Assembly (NCBI GenBank): GCA_023432005.1
Contig: JAEYVF010000166.1
Location: 1-37,933, forward strand
DNA length: 37,933 nt
Reading direction: 5' to 3'
From: Actinomycetes bacterium
Lineage (GTDB): Bacteria > Actinomycetota > Actinomycetes > Actinomycetales > Microbacteriaceae
The position numbers and the translations under genes were made by a program. Of this stretch, positions 6,995 through 16,315 are shown piece by piece. Numbering within the stretch: position 1 is the first letter of the stretch; every line of letters starts with the position of its first letter. Below the pieces are notes generated by a model that did no database searches, was not told the origin of the DNA, and saw only the letters and a list, made by a program, of their open reading frames with translations.

Positions 6995-8449
6995 TCAGTG
7001 CGTGTCGACGGCCTCGATCTCGCTGCGGTCGCCCGACCACAGCGTGTGGAAGGTGCCCTCGCGGTCGATGCGCTTGTAGGTGTGCGCACCGAAGAAGTCG
7101 CGCTGGCCCTGCACGAGCGCCGCGGGGAGGCGGTCGGCGCGGAGGCCGTCGTAGTACGCGAGCGACGAGGCGAACGCGGGCGCGGGGATGCCCGCCTCGG
7201 CCGCCGCGACCACGACGCGGCGCCAGGCCTGCTGGGTGCGGGCGACGGCATCCGCGAAGTACGGCGCGGTCACGAGCGCGACGAGACCCGGATCCTCGGC
7301 GTAGGCCTCCGTGATGCGGTTGAGGAACTGTGCGCGGATGATGCAGCCGCCCCGCCAGATCGCGGCGATGTCGCCCTTCTTGATGTCCCAGCCGTACTGC
7401 TCGGCGCCCGCGACGATCGCGTCGAAGCCCTGCGAGTAGGCGATGATCTTCGACGCGTAGAGCGCCTGGCGCACGTCCTCGACGAAGGCGTCGGCGTCGG
7501 CGATGTCGATGCCGCCGTCCGGGCCGGGAAGCGCGGATGCTGCGGCCCGCTGGGCGGGCTTCGACGAGAGCGAGCGCGCGAAGACGGCCTCCGCGATGCC
7601 CGAGACCGGCACGCCGAGGTCGAGGGCGGTCTGAACGGTCCAGGCCCCGGTGCCCTTCGCGCCGGCCTGGTCGACGATGACGTCGACGAGCGGCTCTCCC
7701 GTGGCGGCATCCGTCTGGCGCAGCACCTCCGCGGTGATCTCGATGAGATAGCTCTCGAGCTCGCCGCGGTTCCACTCCGCGAAGATGTCGGCGATCTCGG
7801 CGGGCGTCTTGCCCGTGCCGCGGCGGATGAGGTCGTAGGCCTCGGCGATGAGCTGCATGTCGGCGTACTCGATGCCGTTGTGGATCATCTTGACGAAGTG
7901 GCCGGCGCCGTCGTGGCCGACGTGCGTGACGCACGGCTCTCCCTCGGCGACCGCGGCGATCGACTTGAGGATGGGGCCGAGGGTGACCCACGACTCGTCG
8001 GAGCCGCCCGGCATGATCGAGGGGCCGTTGAGGGCACCCTCCTCGCCGCCGGAGATGCCGGCGCCCACGAAGTTGATGCCGGTCTCGCGCACGGCCTTCT
8101 CGCGGCGGATGGTGTCGGTGAAGAGAGCGTTGCCGCCGTCGACGATGATGTCGCCCGGCTCGAAGACGCGCACGAGCTCGTCGATCACGGCATCGGTGCC
8201 GGCGCCGGCCTTGACCATGATGATGGCCGTGCGGGGCTGCGAGAGGGTCGCGGCGAACTCCTCGTAGCTGCGCGCGGGCAGGAAGCCGGCCTCGGGGTGC
8301 TCGGAGACGAGGGTCTCGGTCTTCTCGTAGCTGCGGTTGAAGATCGCGACCGTGTTGCCCTCGCGACTGGCGAGGTTGCGGGCGAGGTTGGAGCCCATCA
8401 CCGCCAGCCCGACGACTCCGATGTTGGCCTTGCCTTCGTTTCCGGACAC
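6995..8449 (-). CDS. gnd: 6-phosphogluconate dehydrogenase, decarboxylating
   Basis: It oxidatively decarboxylates 6-phosphogluconate to ribulose 5-phosphate with NADP+ reduction. Visible are the Rossmann GxGxMG-type segment GVVGLAVMGSNLARN, NRS after the second strand (NADP type), the substrate-site ISGGEEGALNGPSIMPGG, the catalytic GHFVKMIHNGIEYADMQ, and RGGCIIR near the C-terminus. The 484 residues fit the long-chain homodimeric form. Two GTG starts are possible; GTG 8449 is preferred because GGAAGG lies 8 nt upstream, whereas it would touch GTG 8458. It neighbours the FadR-type regulator and the gluconokinase operon, which fits a gluconate regulon. GntR1/GntR2 of Corynebacterium glutamicum control gnd and gntK. 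Confidence 0.97.
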   Translation of the reverse strand: MSGNEGKANIGVVGLAVMGSNLARNLASREGNTVAIFNRSYEKTETLVSEHPEAGFLPARSYEEFAATLSQPRTAIIMVKAGAGTDAVIDELVRVFEPGDIIVDGGNALFTDTIRREKAVRETGINFVGAGISGGEEGALNGPSIMPGGSDESWVTLGPILKSIAAVAEGEPCVTHVGHDGAGHFVKMIHNGIEYADMQLIAEAYDLIRRGTGKTPAEIADIFAEWNRGELESYLIEITAEVLRQTDAATGEPLVDVIVDQAGAKGTGAWTVQTALDLGVPVSGIAEAVFARSLSSKPAQRAAASALPGPDGGIDIADADAFVEDVRQALYASKIIAYSQGFDAIVAGAEQYGWDIKKGDIAAIWRGGCIIRAQFLNRITEAYAEDPGLVALVTAPYFADAVARTQQAWRRVVVAAAEAGIPAPAFASSLAYYDGLRADRLPAALVQGQRDFFGAHTYKRIDREGTFHTLWSGDRSEIEAVDTH

Positions 8450-8488
8450 GCGTGACACCTTCCGATGCGGGGGAGGGGAGAGGTCTTC

Positions 8489-8494
8489 AGGCTA
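8489..8494 (-). promoter_or_regulatory. -10 box for gnd
   Basis: The minus strand reads TAGCCT here, 39 nt before the preferred GTG start, giving a leader of about 33 nt that carries the GGAAGG ribosome-binding site. I find no copy of the operator-like motif of 9378-9393 in this intergenic region. Confidence 0.4.
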
Positions 8495-8528
8495 TCGGGT
8501 CGCGCATTCCGGCGCGGGCCGCGCGGGC

Positions 8529-9344
8529 TCAGCTGAACCCGAGCACCCTCGTGTCGAGGTGCGGCAACTCGCCGCTCGGCTGCGCGAGCTCCTGATCCCA
8601 GATCGAGCTCATCTCGGCCATCGTGCGCTGCATGATGGCGAGCATCGCCCCCGCCGCCTTGTCCGAGTTGCCCGACTGGATCGCGGTCGCGACATCGATG
8701 TGCAGCTGGAGCGCCTCGGGTGCCGGGTACTGCGGCATGAGCCCGTACTGCGTGCGGCCCACGAGCACCTCGTCGACGAGGTGGTGGAGCTTCGCGAACA
8801 TCTCATTGCCGCTGATCTCGAGCACGAGGGAGTGGAACTGCGTGTCGAGGCGCAGGAAGCCCTCCGCGTCGCCCTCCCGGCCGGCCTGCCACAGCCGTCC
8901 GGCGAGGCCCACGAGCTCGGAGGCCTGGGTGAGGGGGGTGCGGATGGCCGCCATGCGCGCGGCGGCCGGCTCGATGGCGCTGCGCAGCTCGGTGAGCGAG
9001 CGCAGCTGGGCGACGCGGCTCGCCCCCGCGAGACGCCAGCGGATGACCTGGAGGTCGTAGACGTTCCAGGCCGTGAGGGGCTGCACGGTCATGCCCACCC
9101 GCCGCTTGGGGGTGATGAGCCCGAGGGCCTCGAGTCCGCGCAGGGCCTCGCGCACGACGGGTCGCGAGACCGCGAAGCGGTCCTCGATCGACTCGGTCGT
9201 GAAGGTCGCGCCGGCCGCGAGCGAGTTACCGCAGATCTCGCGGCCGAGCGTGTCGAACACGAGATCGCGCAGGTCGCCCGTGGGGGATGCGCTCCCGGTC
9301 GTGGTGGTGGGGGGCTCGTCGTCGACAGCCCCGATGCTCGTCAT
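8529..9344 (-). CDS. GntR/FadR-subfamily transcriptional regulator, likely sugar-acid responsive
   Basis: The 271 residues have a winged helix-turn-helix at about 25-95 (VFDTLGREICGNSLAAGATF, then SRPVVREALRGLEALGLI). A C-terminal FCD ligand domain (about 110-255) shows the metal-site residues Asp and His in DTQFHSLV and a later His in LQLHIDV. FadR-family proteins usually repress catabolic operons and release DNA on binding an organic or sugar acid. Position supports this: it lies between gnd (same strand) and the divergent importer/gluconokinase operon. The ATG is preceded at 6 nt by TATGAT on the minus strand, so the gene looks leaderless. Which acid it senses cannot be read from the sequence. 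Confidence 0.9.
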   Translation of the reverse strand: MTSIGAVDDEPPTTTTGSASPTGDLRDLVFDTLGREICGNSLAAGATFTTESIEDRFAVSRPVVREALRGLEALGLITPKRRVGMTVQPLTAWNVYDLQVIRWRLAGASRVAQLRSLTELRSAIEPAAARMAAIRTPLTQASELVGLAGRLWQAGREGDAEGFLRLDTQFHSLVLEISGNEMFAKLHHLVDEVLVGRTQYGLMPQYPAPEALQLHIDVATAIQSGNSDKAAGAMLAIMQRTMAEMSSIWDQELAQPSGELPHLDTRVLGFS

Positions 9345-9479
9345 GCGGCGATCATATCTTTTCGGTCACACCGTTTGATATGTATGACAAATGCGTTTAG
9401 CATCTCACCAGTAGGCAGATGTATAGGCGCGTCTGCTTGGGGCCGTGACGAAGTCGCGCGGCCTCTGATGGGAGTTACA
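9345..9479. promoter_or_regulatory. Divergent control region of the FadR-type regulator and sugar-acid importer
   Basis: This 135-base gap is visibly richer in A/T than the genes. For the importer, TTGATA (9376-9381) and TAGCAT (9398-9403) are 16 bases apart and make a good -35/-10 pair. TGGGAG stands before the GTG at 9480. For the regulator, TATGAT on the minus strand (9351-9356) lies 6 nt before its ATG. Between the importer's -35 and -10 is ATATGTATGACAAATG (9378-9393), nearly repeated upstream of the IolC-like gene (16287-16303). A small palindrome CGGTCACACCG lies at 9363-9373. These are good operator candidates for the neighbouring regulator. Confidence 0.6.
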
Positions 9480-10790
<1,311 letters not shown>

Positions 10791-10806
10791 TCACCTCTCC
10801 ATGAAT

Positions 10807-10840
10807 CCGCCGCCGCCCCGGGCCACCGGGGCGGCGGCGG
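10807..10840 (+). terminator. Perfect 15-bp intercistronic hairpin after the binding-protein gene
   Basis: CCGCCGCCGCCCCGG (10807-10821) is an exact inverted match of 10826-10840 around a 4-base loop GCCA. It begins 16 bases after the binding-protein stop and ends 17 bases before the permease ATG, and has no T-tract. Its place suggests an RNA stabiliser or partial terminator that keeps binding-protein mRNA more abundant than permease mRNA. That arrangement is well known from ABC importer operons. Confidence 0.75.
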
Positions 10841-10857
10841 ACCGGACGGATCACACC

Positions 10858-11781
10858 ATGACTGCTGTTCAGAACCGGGCGGAACTGCCCACGCGCGAGC
10901 GCATCAGCCGCTGGGCGAACAAGCACCGCAAGTGGCTCTTCGCCGGGCCGTCGATGGCGTTCGTCGCCCTCCTGCTCGTCGTCCCGCTCGCGTGGACCCT
11001 GATCCTGAGCCTCACCGACTCGCGCCGCTCCGTGCGCCGCGACTTCGACTTCATCGGCCTCGAGAACTACGTCGAGGCCCTCACCGACACCGAGCGCTTC
11101 TGGCCCTCGGTCGGGCGCACCTTCGCCTTCACGGGTGGGGCGCTCTTCTTCGAGCTCGTGCTCGGCATGATCATCGCGCTCCTGCTGTGGAAGCCGTTCC
11201 GCGGCCAGGGCATCGTGCGCACGATCGTGCTGCTGCCGCTCGTCGCGACGCCCGTCGCCGTCGGCATGATGTGGCGCCTGTTGTTCGAGCCGAACATCGG
11301 CTTCGTCAACGAGATGCTCAGCTGGTTCGGCATCCCCGCCCAGCCGTGGCTCGCCGATCCCGCGACCTCGCTCGCGACGCTCACCTTCGTCGACATCTGG
11401 CAGTGGACTCCCATGGTGGCGCTCATCCTGCTCGCGGGCCTCACGAGCCTGTCCGACGAGCCGCAGGAGGCCGCGCGCATGGACGGCGCGAATGCGTGGC
11501 AGCGCTTCTGGTACGTGACCGTGCCGCTCATGCGCCCCGTCATCATCGCGGCCGTGCTGCTGCGCGGCATCGACGCCCTCAAGACCTTCGACATCCTCTA
11601 CGCCACCAAGGGCAAGGGCGGTGGCGCCTTCCACGACGTGGAGACGCTCAACGTCTACGCCTACGGCCTGAGCTTCGACTACAACGAGTACGGCCTCGCA
11701 TCCGCCGTGCTCATCCTGTTCTTCCTGATGATCCTCGCGGTCATCTGGGTGCTCCAGATGCAGAGAAAGGCCAAGTCGTGA
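10858..11781 (+). CDS. CUT1 sugar ABC transporter permease (MalF type)
   Basis: The 307-residue membrane protein has six predicted helices, the first at about 24-46 (FAGPSMAFVALLLVVPLAWTL). The EAA loop that contacts the ATPase is EAARMDGANAWQRFWYVTVPL at about residues 202-222. The length and single N-terminal helix before the core are typical of MalF-type CUT1 permeases in Actinobacteria. The ATG at 10858 follows GGACGGA; upstream in-frame sequence is the hairpin and the shadow of the preceding gene. Its TGA overlaps the GTG of the partner permease. Confidence 0.93.
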   Translation: MTAVQNRAELPTRERISRWANKHRKWLFAGPSMAFVALLLVVPLAWTLILSLTDSRRSVRRDFDFIGLENYVEALTDTERFWPSVGRTFAFTGGALFFELVLGMIIALLLWKPFRGQGIVRTIVLLPLVATPVAVGMMWRLLFEPNIGFVNEMLSWFGIPAQPWLADPATSLATLTFVDIWQWTPMVALILLAGLTSLSDEPQEAARMDGANAWQRFWYVTVPLMRPVIIAAVLLRGIDALKTFDILYATKGKGGGAFHDVETLNVYAYGLSFDYNEYGLASAVLILFFLMILAVIWVLQMQRKAKS

Positions 11782-12647
11782 CCGCGCTCGCCGAGGGCCG
11801 CGCCACCGCGCCCGCCCGTCGCCGCCGTCGTCCGTTCAAGTGGGGCCCCGTGGGCCGCGCCGTCGGACTCGCGGTGATCGTCCTGCTGTTCCTCGGGCCC
11901 ATCGTGTGGATGGTGCTCGCGAGCTTCAAGTACAACGTGCAGATCTACGACTCGAGCAAGGCGATCTTCTTCGAGCCGACCCTCGACAACTACGGCACGG
12001 TCTTCGACCCGCGCCGCGGCAACTACCTCGTGTACATCTGGAACTCGTTCTTCATCGCCTTCATGGCGACGGCGTTCTCGCTCGTGCTCGCGGTGCCCGC
12101 GGCCTACGCGATGAGCCGCTTCCTGATGAACAAGTCCGCGACGGTCGTGCTGCTCGCCCGCATCATCCCGGGCGTCAGCCTGCTCGTGCCGTGGTACTAC
12201 ATCTTCGCCCAGCTGAAGATGACGGGGAGCTTCCTGCCGCTCATCCTGTCGCACATGTTCGTGTCGCTGCCGCTCATCCTCTACATCATGATGTCGTTCT
12301 TCGACCAGATGCCCGAGGAGCTCGAGGAGTCGGCGCAGGTCGACGGGCTCACGCCCATCGCCGCGTTCTTCCGGATCACGCTGCCGCTCTCGGTGCCCGG
12401 CATCGCGACGGCGACGATCCTGTCGTTCATCTTCAGCTGGAACAACTTCATGTTCGCGCTCGTGCTCTCGGGGCCGTCGACCAAGACGCTCCCCGTCGCG
12501 ATCTTCGACTTCATCGGCTACGCCTCGATCGACTGGGGCGCGCTCATGGCAGCCTCGGTCGTCGTGACGACGCCGATCATGCTCATCGCGCTCTTCACGC
12601 AGCGGTACATCGTGTCCGGTCTCACGGCCGGCGCCACGAAGGGCTGA
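11778..12647 (+). CDS. CUT1 sugar ABC transporter permease (MalG type)
   Basis: The 289-residue partner permease has a basic N-terminus (PARRRRRPFKWG), six hydrophobic segments and the EAA loop EESAQVDGLTPIAAFFRITLPL at about residues 180-201. It starts at GTG 11778, overlapping the previous stop (GTGA), so the two permeases are coupled. No ATPase gene is present in the operon. In Actinobacteria CUT1 importers commonly borrow a shared MsiK/UgpC-type ATPase encoded elsewhere, and that is the likely case here. Confidence 0.93.
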   Translation: MTALAEGRATAPARRRRRPFKWGPVGRAVGLAVIVLLFLGPIVWMVLASFKYNVQIYDSSKAIFFEPTLDNYGTVFDPRRGNYLVYIWNSFFIAFMATAFSLVLAVPAAYAMSRFLMNKSATVVLLARIIPGVSLLVPWYYIFAQLKMTGSFLPLILSHMFVSLPLILYIMMSFFDQMPEELEESAQVDGLTPIAAFFRITLPLSVPGIATATILSFIFSWNNFMFALVLSGPSTKTLPVAIFDFIGYASIDWGALMAASVVVTTPIMLIALFTQRYIVSGLTAGATKG

Positions 12648-12649
12648 GG

Positions 12650-13177
12650 ATGGCGCAGGGTCCCACCGTCTCGATCGTCGTGATGGGAGTGCAGGGGGTC
12701 GGCAAGACCACCCTCGGCACGCTCCTCGCGCAGCGGCTCGGCGTGCCGTTCATCGACGGCGATCGGCTGCACCCTCCGCGCAACGTCGAGCTCATGGCGT
12801 CGGGGCGGCCGCTCACCGACGAGGATCGCGCGCCGTGGCTGCGCAGCGTGGGCGAGGCCCTCGCCGCGCACCGCGAGACGGGCGGGCTCGTGATCGTGTG
12901 CTCGGCGCTGCGCCGCCGCTATCGCGACACCCTGCGCGGCTTCGACCCCGGCGTGTTCTTCGTCGAGCCGCACGGCCCGATGGAGCTCGTCGCGGCGCGC
13001 ATCGGCAGCCGCACGCACGAGTACATGCCGCCGCAGCTGCTGCAGTCGCAATACGACACGCTCGAGCCGCTCGCGGACGACGAGCGCGGCATGCGCGTGA
13101 GCATCGACGCCACCCCCGAGGCCATCGTCGAGCAGGTGCTCGAGCGCTACCTCGCAACCGCGGAGGAGCGGGCATGA
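12650..13177 (+). CDS. gntK: Gluconokinase
   Basis: This 175-residue kinase makes 6-phosphogluconate from gluconate and ATP. It shows the P-loop GVQGVGKTT (about 13-21), the FIDGDRLHPPRNVELMASGRPLTDEDR substrate region typical of GntK, WLRSVGEAL, VCSALRRRYRD, and the C-terminal lid PPQLLQSQYDTLEPL. It begins 2 bases after the permease stop and its own stop overlaps the dehydratase start (ATGA), so it is in the importer operon. Its product is the substrate of Gnd, encoded on the other side of the regulator. No 6-phosphogluconate dehydratase is present, so gluconate phosphorylated here should enter the pentose phosphate route. Confidence 0.96.
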   Translation: MAQGPTVSIVVMGVQGVGKTTLGTLLAQRLGVPFIDGDRLHPPRNVELMASGRPLTDEDRAPWLRSVGEALAAHRETGGLVIVCSALRRRYRDTLRGFDPGVFFVEPHGPMELVAARIGSRTHEYMPPQLLQSQYDTLEPLADDERGMRVSIDATPEAIVEQVLERYLATAEERA

Positions 13178-14358
13178 CCGAGCAGGTGACCGAGCAGCTC
13201 ACCACGAGCGGCTCGCGGATCGCGCGCGTCGAGGTGTTCCCGGTGCCACCGCGCTGGGTCTTCGTGCGCATCGAGACGGCCGACGGGCTCGTCGGCTGGG
13301 GCGAGGCCTCGCTCGAGGGATACGCGGATGTCGTCTCCGCGGCCGTCGAGCAGTTCGCCGAGTACCTCGTGGGGCGCGACGCCGGCCTCATCGAGGACCA
13401 CTGGCAGGTGCTCACCAAGGGGCAGTTCTACCGTGGCGGCCCCGTGCTCGCGAGCGCCGTGTCGGGCGTCGACCAGGCGCTGTGGGACCTGCTCGGCAAG
13501 CGCCTCGGCGTGCCGGTCCACGCGCTCCTCGGGGGCGCGGTGCGCGATCGCATCCGGGCCTACGGGTGGGTCGGCGGCGACGACCCCTCCGAGGTCGCCG
13601 ACCACATCTCGGCGCAGCTCGAGGTGGGCCTCACCGCCGTCAAGATGAACGCGTCGGGGCGGATGGGGCGCAACGGGTCGGTCGCCGAGCTCGACGCCGT
13701 CGTGGCCCGCGTCGCGAGCGCGCGCGAGGTGCTCGGGCCCGACCGCGACGTCGCCGTCGACTGCCACGGCCGCTTCACTCTCGCGACCGCGCGTCGGCTC
13801 GCGCCGCTGCTCGAGCCGCTGCATCCGTTCTTCATCGAAGAGCCCGTCGTGCCCGAGAACTCCCACGTCATCGGCCGCATGGTCGACGCGACGACGATCC
13901 CCATCGCGACGGGCGAGCGGCTCTACACCCGCCAGGAGTTCCTGCCGGTGCTGCAGGCGAGTGTCGCGATCGCGCAGCCCGACCTCTCGCACGCGGGCGG
14001 CATCTCCGAGGTGCGTCGCATCGCCGCGCTCGCCGAGACCTTCGACGCCGTCATCGCGCCGCACTGCCCCCTCGGCCCGCTCGCGCTCGCGTCCTGCCTG
14101 CAGGTGGGCTTCGCGACGCCGAACTACCTCATCCAGGAGCAGTCGATCGGCATCCACTACAACGCGGGTGCCGAGGTGCTCGACTACGTGGCCGACACCT
14201 CGCCGCTCAAGTTCGTCGACGGCGGTTTCGAGCGACTCACGGGCCCGGGCCTCGGCATCGAGATCGACGAGGCCGCCGTGCGCCGGGCATCGGCGGGCTG
14301 GGAGCGCTGGCAGAACCCCGTGTGGCGTCACGCCGACGGCTCGGTGGCGGAGTGGTGA
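13174..14358 (+). CDS. dgoD: D-galactonate dehydratase-type enolase-superfamily enzyme
   Basis: The 394 residues align by eye with E. coli DgoD almost throughout: PPRWVFVRIETADGLVGWGE, FYRGGPVLASAVSGVDQALWD, YGWVGGDDP, FIEEPVVPEN, IPIATGERLYTRQEF, QPDLSHAGGISE, APHCPLGP, QEQSIGIHYN and PGLGIEIDE. Catalytic and metal residues appear present: Asp196 and His198 in DCHG, Glu in IEEP, Glu in GER, and His297 in APHCPLGP. DgoD dehydrates D-galactonate to 2-dehydro-3-deoxy-D-galactonate. Compared with E. coli there is a 12-residue N-terminal extension, and the loop after KMN is shorter. It overlaps gntK upstream and the aldolase downstream, which would act on the phosphorylated product. Confidence 0.92.
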   Translation: MTEQVTEQLTTSGSRIARVEVFPVPPRWVFVRIETADGLVGWGEASLEGYADVVSAAVEQFAEYLVGRDAGLIEDHWQVLTKGQFYRGGPVLASAVSGVDQALWDLLGKRLGVPVHALLGGAVRDRIRAYGWVGGDDPSEVADHISAQLEVGLTAVKMNASGRMGRNGSVAELDAVVARVASAREVLGPDRDVAVDCHGRFTLATARRLAPLLEPLHPFFIEEPVVPENSHVIGRMVDATTIPIATGERLYTRQEFLPVLQASVAIAQPDLSHAGGISEVRRIAALAETFDAVIAPHCPLGPLALASCLQVGFATPNYLIQEQSIGIHYNAGAEVLDYVADTSPLKFVDGGFERLTGPGLGIEIDEAAVRRASAGWERWQNPVWRHADGSVAEW

Positions 14359-15008
14359 CCGTCGATCGCGAGGCGCTGCGCGCGCGCATCGAGCAGGAGC
14401 GCCTCGTCGCCATCATCCGCGGCACCGACGTCGGCGCGACGATCGCGTCGGCGCGCACCCTCTTCGACGCGGGTGTGCGCGTGCTCGAGATCCCGCTCAC
14501 CCTCGACGGGGCGTACGACGCGATCCGTGAGATCGTCGCCGCCGCGCCCGACGACGCGGTCGTGGGTGCCGGCACCGTGCTCACCGAGCAGCAGGTCGAC
14601 CGGGTCGTGGAGGCGGGTGCCCAGTTCATCGTGACGCCGAGCCTCACCGCGTCGATCCCGTACGCCATCCGCAACGGGGTCGGGGCGCTCCCGGGCGTCT
14701 ACACCCCGACCGAGCTCCAGTCCGCGCTCGATCTCGGCGCCGCCGCCGTCAAGCTCTTCCCGGCGTCAGCGCTCGGACCGCGCTATCTGCGCGCCGTGCG
14801 CGACCCCTTCCCGGATGCCCGCATCATCCCCGTCGGCGGCGTCTCGCTCGACACCGTCGAGGACTTCTTCGCCGCGGGCGCATTCGCCGTGGGCGTGGGC
14901 GGGCCGCTCGTCGGCGACGCCCCGACCCCGGGCGGCGACCAGGCAGCGCTCGCCGCGCGGGCGCGCGCCTTCCGAAACGCCATCTCGTCCCTCGGCCTCG
15001 GCCGCTGA
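14355..15008 (+). CDS. Bifunctional-type 2-keto-3-deoxy-6-phosphogluconate/galactonate aldolase
   Basis: The 217-residue class I aldolase cleaves KDPG or KDPGal into pyruvate and glyceraldehyde 3-phosphate. It shows LVAIIRG, the general base Glu in VLEIPLT, GAGTVLTEQQVD, FIVTPS, the Schiff-base Lys in AAVKLFPAS (about residue 130), and the phosphate-binding PVGGVSLDTVEDFFAAG. LEIPL and the lack of the usual KDPG-type end are closer to DgoA, consistent with the DgoD neighbour, but I cannot separate the two activities by eye. It starts at GTG 14355, overlapping the dgoD stop (GTGA). A kinase for its substrate is not adjacent; the IolC-like gene is the nearest candidate. Confidence 0.92.
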   Translation: MTVDREALRARIEQERLVAIIRGTDVGATIASARTLFDAGVRVLEIPLTLDGAYDAIREIVAAAPDDAVVGAGTVLTEQQVDRVVEAGAQFIVTPSLTASIPYAIRNGVGALPGVYTPTELQSALDLGAAAVKLFPASALGPRYLRAVRDPFPDARIIPVGGVSLDTVEDFFAAGAFAVGVGGPLVGDAPTPGGDQAALAARARAFRNAISSLGLGR

Positions 15009-15024
15009 CTCGCCAAGGAGCACC

Positions 15025-16263
15025 ATGATCATCGACAAGGCGGAAGTGATCGTCACGAGCCCCGATCGGAACTTCGTCACGCTCAAGCTCACGACGGACG
15101 AGGGCCACACGGGCCTCGGGGATGCGACGCTCAACGGACGCGAGCTCGCGGTCGTGGCGTACCTGCGCGATCACGTCGTGCCGCTCCTGATCGGGCGCGA
15201 CGCGCATCGGATCGAGGACACCTGGCAGTTCCTGTACCGCTCGGCGTACTGGCGGCGCGGGCCCGTGACCATGGCGGCGATCGCGGCCGTCGACATGGCG
15301 CTGTGGGACATCAAGGGCAAGGCGGCGGGGATGCCGGTCTACCAGCTGCTCGGCGGCGCGTCCCGCAACGGGCTGCTCGCCTACGGCCACGCCTCGGGCA
15401 AGACGATGCCCGAGCTGTTCGACTCGGTGCGCGCGCACCAGGAGAAGGGCTACAAGGCGATCCGCATCCAGGCGGCGGTGCCGGGCCTGAAGTCGATCTA
15501 CGGCATCGCCTCCAACGCGACCTACGAGGCCAACTCGGGCGTGCGCTACGACCACGAGCCCGCGCAGCGGGGCGGTCTCCCCAACGAGGAGGACTGGGAT
15601 ACGCGCTCGTACCTGCGTCACATCCCGACGGTCTTCGAGGCGGTGCGGAACGAGTTCGGCCCGGAGCTGCCGTTGCTGCACGACGGGCACCACCGGATGA
15701 CGCCCATCCAGGCGGCGCAGCTGGGCAAGTCCCTCGAGCCGTACGACCTGTTCTGGCTCGAGGACTGCACGCCGGCCGAGAACCAGGAGGCGCTGCGGCT
15801 CGTGCGGCAGCACACCACGACGCCGCTCGCGATCGGGGAGATCTTCAACACGGTGTGGGACTACCAGCAGATCGTGCGCGAGCAGCTCATCGACTACGTG
15901 CGCTCGGCGGTCACCCACACGGGCGGCATCACGCACCTGAAGAAGGTGCTGGACTACGCGTCGCAGTACCAGATCAAGTCGGGCATGCACGGGCCCACCG
16001 ACATCTCCCCGGTCGGCATGGCCGCGGCGATGCACCTGGGCCTCGCGATCCACAACTTCGGCATCCAGGAGTACATGCAGCACGGCGAGAAGACCGACCA
16101 GGTCTTCGAGCAGTCCTACACGTGGCGCGACGGCATGCTGCACCCGGGCGACAAGCCGGGCCTCGGCGTCGAGCTGAACGTCGACGAGGCGGGCAAGTAC
16201 CCGTACGTGCAGGCGTATCTGCCCTACAACCGGCTCGCGGACGGCACGGTCCACGACTGGTGA
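15025..16263 (+). CDS. rspA: ManD/RspA-type D-mannonate (or D-gluconate) dehydratase, proline variant
   Basis: The 412 residues follow the ManD subgroup of the enolase superfamily: DRNFVTLKLTTDEG, GDATLNGRELAVVAYL, AYWRRGPVTMAAIAAVDMALWDIKGK, LLHDGHHR with metal Asp220 and catalytic His222, WLEDCTPAENQEALRLVRQH, GEIFNTVWD, and NFGIQEYM. The enzyme removes water from D-mannonate or D-gluconate to give 2-keto-3-deoxygluconate. The residue after His322-Gly323 is Pro324, matching position 314 of the Novosphingobium enzyme, where Pro marks low-activity members and Ala the efficient ones. AAGGAG (15015-15020) fixes the ATG. It is the last gene of the importer operon. Confidence 0.93.
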   Translation: MIIDKAEVIVTSPDRNFVTLKLTTDEGHTGLGDATLNGRELAVVAYLRDHVVPLLIGRDAHRIEDTWQFLYRSAYWRRGPVTMAAIAAVDMALWDIKGKAAGMPVYQLLGGASRNGLLAYGHASGKTMPELFDSVRAHQEKGYKAIRIQAAVPGLKSIYGIASNATYEANSGVRYDHEPAQRGGLPNEEDWDTRSYLRHIPTVFEAVRNEFGPELPLLHDGHHRMTPIQAAQLGKSLEPYDLFWLEDCTPAENQEALRLVRQHTTTPLAIGEIFNTVWDYQQIVREQLIDYVRSAVTHTGGITHLKKVLDYASQYQIKSGMHGPTDISPVGMAAAMHLGLAIHNFGIQEYMQHGEKTDQVFEQSYTWRDGMLHPGDKPGLGVELNVDEAGKYPYVQAYLPYNRLADGTVHDW

Positions 16264-16280
16264 GAGCGGCCGTCCGTGGA

Positions 16281-16315
16281 CTGCGCATATGTAAAGACAA
16301 ATGTAGGATGAGGGC
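16281..16315 (+). promoter_or_regulatory. Leaderless promoter with operator-like motif before the IolC-like gene
   Basis: TAGGAT (16304-16309) lies 6 nt before the ATG, so the transcript should start at the initiator codon. Directly upstream is ATATGTAAAGACAAATG (16287-16303), matching the motif in the regulator/importer control region except for the spacer (AA versus T, one base longer). Both copies sit just upstream of the -10 box, a position suited to repression. The -35 (around CTGCGC, 16281-16286) is poor, suggesting a weak or activated promoter. Confidence 0.55.

Noticed and set aside
8450..8528. Copy of the regulator motif in front of gnd
   Set aside because: No sequence close to ATATGTATGACAAATG is present; co-regulation of gnd rests only on gene position and on Corynebacterium precedent.
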